From Clostridia bacterium (GTDB taxonomy: Bacteria > Bacillota_A > Clostridia > Christensenellales > UBA1242), in assembly GCA_017938565.1 (NCBI GenBank), contig JAGBBI010000136.1, positions 1 to 5,667 on the forward strand: 5,667 bases of DNA. The letters are read 5' to 3'. The first letter of the stretch is position 1. Each line of letters starts with the position of its first letter. Below are positions 4,612 through 5,667 of this stretch, piece after piece. The position numbers and the translations under genes are program-made. The notes beneath the pieces are model-generated. The model was not told the origin of the DNA, searched no databases, and saw only the letters and a program-made list of their open reading frames with translations.

Positions 4612-5635
4612 TTCTTCATTTTCTATTATAGGGTTTCTCCTATTCTTTTCTACAATTATGCTAACTTCTACCGCTTCAATTTTTGTTTATTACTTTGCAA
4701 CAAAGTGGACGAATGGAAGTCAGCTTGTTGTGGTTGTTTCAGTTCTTATAACCATAATTTTAGGAGCGTTGATTTGTACGTTCATAGATGTTTGGCGAAG
4801 GAAGATTATGATAGATAAACCCGTCAAACTTATACTTGAAGCAACAGACAAAATAGCCTCTGGTAATTTTGACGTAAAGTTATACCCTTTACACGATTTC
4901 GATAAATACACTCGATATGATGTTATTTTTGAGAATATTAATATTATGTCGGCGGAGCTTGCTAAAGACGAGATCTTAAAAAAAGATTTTATATCAAATG
5001 TTTCTCACGAGATTAAAACACCTCTTGCAATTATTCAAAACTATGCGAAGACTCTTGAAAATTCCACCCTGCCAGACGTTCAAAAGAATGAAATAATTAC
5101 GGGCATAATAATGCAAACACAAAGGCTTTCTAATTTAATCTCTAGCATTTTAAAATTGAATAAATTAGAAAATCAAGAGCTTATACCTGAAAATAAACAT
5201 TTCGATTTATCAGAATTATTAAGAACTACAATACTTAGATATGAAACATTGATAGAAAATAAAAGTTTGGAGCTTATTTGCGATATTGATGATGTAATGA
5301 TAACGGGCTCAGAAAGTTTAATAGAAATAGTTCTTAACAATTTGATTTCAAATGCAATTAAATTTACCGATAAAGGGTTTATCTCTATTTCTCTTAAAAA
5401 TGAAGAAGACACTGTTTTAATTAAAGTTCAAGATAGTGGCTGTGGTATTTCAAATGATATTGGAAAACATATTTTTGACAAATTTTATCAAGGTGATACC
5501 TCCCATTCATCAGAAGGAAATGGACTTGGACTTGCTCTTGTCAAAAAAGTTATTGATTTAATCGGTGGTGAGATAACAGTGGAAAGCAAAGTAAATTTTG
5601 GTAGTACTTTTACATTAAAGATTAAGAAGGTTTAA
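4598..5635 (+). CDS. Membrane sensor histidine kinase
   Basis: A 345-aa sensor kinase. Transmembrane helices lie at about 8-33 and 43-66, separated by only about ten residues. A HAMP-like linker follows (67-120, with DKPVKLI and ASGNF), then the dimerisation helix with phosphorylated H137 (VSHEIKTP). The ATPase domain shows the N box (NNLISNAIKF, N252), G1 box DSGCGI (279-284), the F-box region (FDKFYQ) and G2 box GNGLGL (307-312), all intact. It should phosphorylate D52 of the upstream regulator. The ATG overlaps the regulator's end by 14 bp with only a weak GGCGGTG upstream, indicating translational coupling. The near-absent external domain is that of intramembrane-sensing kinases such as SaeS and BceS, which respond to envelope stress, antimicrobial peptides or a partner membrane protein. 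The signal here is unknown. Confidence 0.95.
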   Translation: MKTTNSSFSIIGFLLFFSTIMLTSTASIFVYYFATKWTNGSQLVVVVSVLITIILGALICTFIDVWRRKIMIDKPVKLILEATDKIASGNFDVKLYPLHDFDKYTRYDVIFENINIMSAELAKDEILKKDFISNVSHEIKTPLAIIQNYAKTLENSTLPDVQKNEIITGIIMQTQRLSNLISSILKLNKLENQELIPENKHFDLSELLRTTILRYETLIENKSLELICDIDDVMITGSESLIEIVLNNLISNAIKFTDKGFISISLKNEEDTVLIKVQDSGCGISNDIGKHIFDKFYQGDTSHSSEGNGLGLALVKKVIDLIGGEITVESKVNFGSTFTLKIKKV

Positions 5636-5637
5636 AT

Positions 5638-5667
5638 ATGGATTTCATTAAAAAATTTTGGAACAAA
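5638..5667 (+). CDS. 5' end of the third operon gene (partial)
   Basis: ATG 5638 comes two bases after the kinase stop and is preceded by AAGAAGG with 7-nt spacing to AAGG. Ten codons are visible (MDFIKKFWNK) before the window ends. The spacing makes it part of the regulator-kinase operon. The basic, aromatic start could lead into a membrane or envelope protein, but identity cannot be called. With intramembrane-sensing kinases, a co-transcribed transporter or membrane protein would be the informative outcome. Confidence 0.6.
   Translation, partial: MDFIKKFWNK

Overview
The window is AT-rich (about 30% G+C by eye), with strong Shine-Dalgarno (SD) sites, near-consensus TTGnnn-17-TATAAT promoters and short gene spacing. 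This fits a low-GC Bacillota, most likely a clostridial lineage. The standard genetic code is consistent with every gene. I see no rRNA, tRNA, CRISPR array or insertion sequence.

Left part (1-1600): a minus-strand gene begins at 35 and runs off the left edge. A plus-strand gene at 202 encodes a 110-aa Cys/His-rich, probably metal-binding protein. Good promoters for both lie back to back in the 166-bp gap, together with a LexA/DinR-like box and a 12-bp-arm inverted repeat over the leftward -10. The Cys/His protein converges tail-to-tail with a complete tyrosine recombinase (XerS-like arrangement, 344 aa), and the two share a CTAG at their stops. The recombinase promoter places transcription start at the A of its ATG, so its mRNA may be leaderless. 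The off-edge gene may be lexA, but only 11 whole codons are visible.

Middle (1566-2389): about 820 bp without an intact convincing gene. It holds several dyads, a short SD-led reading frame interrupted by one stop, a G+C-elevated patch near 2160-2280, and a dif-like imperfect dyad. Then come a 131-aa two-helix membrane protein (+) and a convergent ATP-grasp-fold protein (-), separated by a likely terminator.

Right part (3740-5667): divergent from the ATP-grasp gene is an OmpR-family response regulator, a membrane histidine kinase overlapping it by 14 bp, and the first 10 codons of a third gene 2 bp further on. These are almost certainly one operon. Two TTTACA half-sites 11 bp apart upstream suggest control by an OmpR/PhoB-type regulator, possibly autoregulation. 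The kinase has almost no extracytoplasmic loop, so it probably senses within or at the membrane.

Nothing here proves a new system. The best leads are the possible lexA/recombinase/Cys-His cluster with its dense regulatory DNA, the mirror-symmetric Cys/His motif, the leaderless recombinase and the probably catalytically altered ATP-grasp protein.
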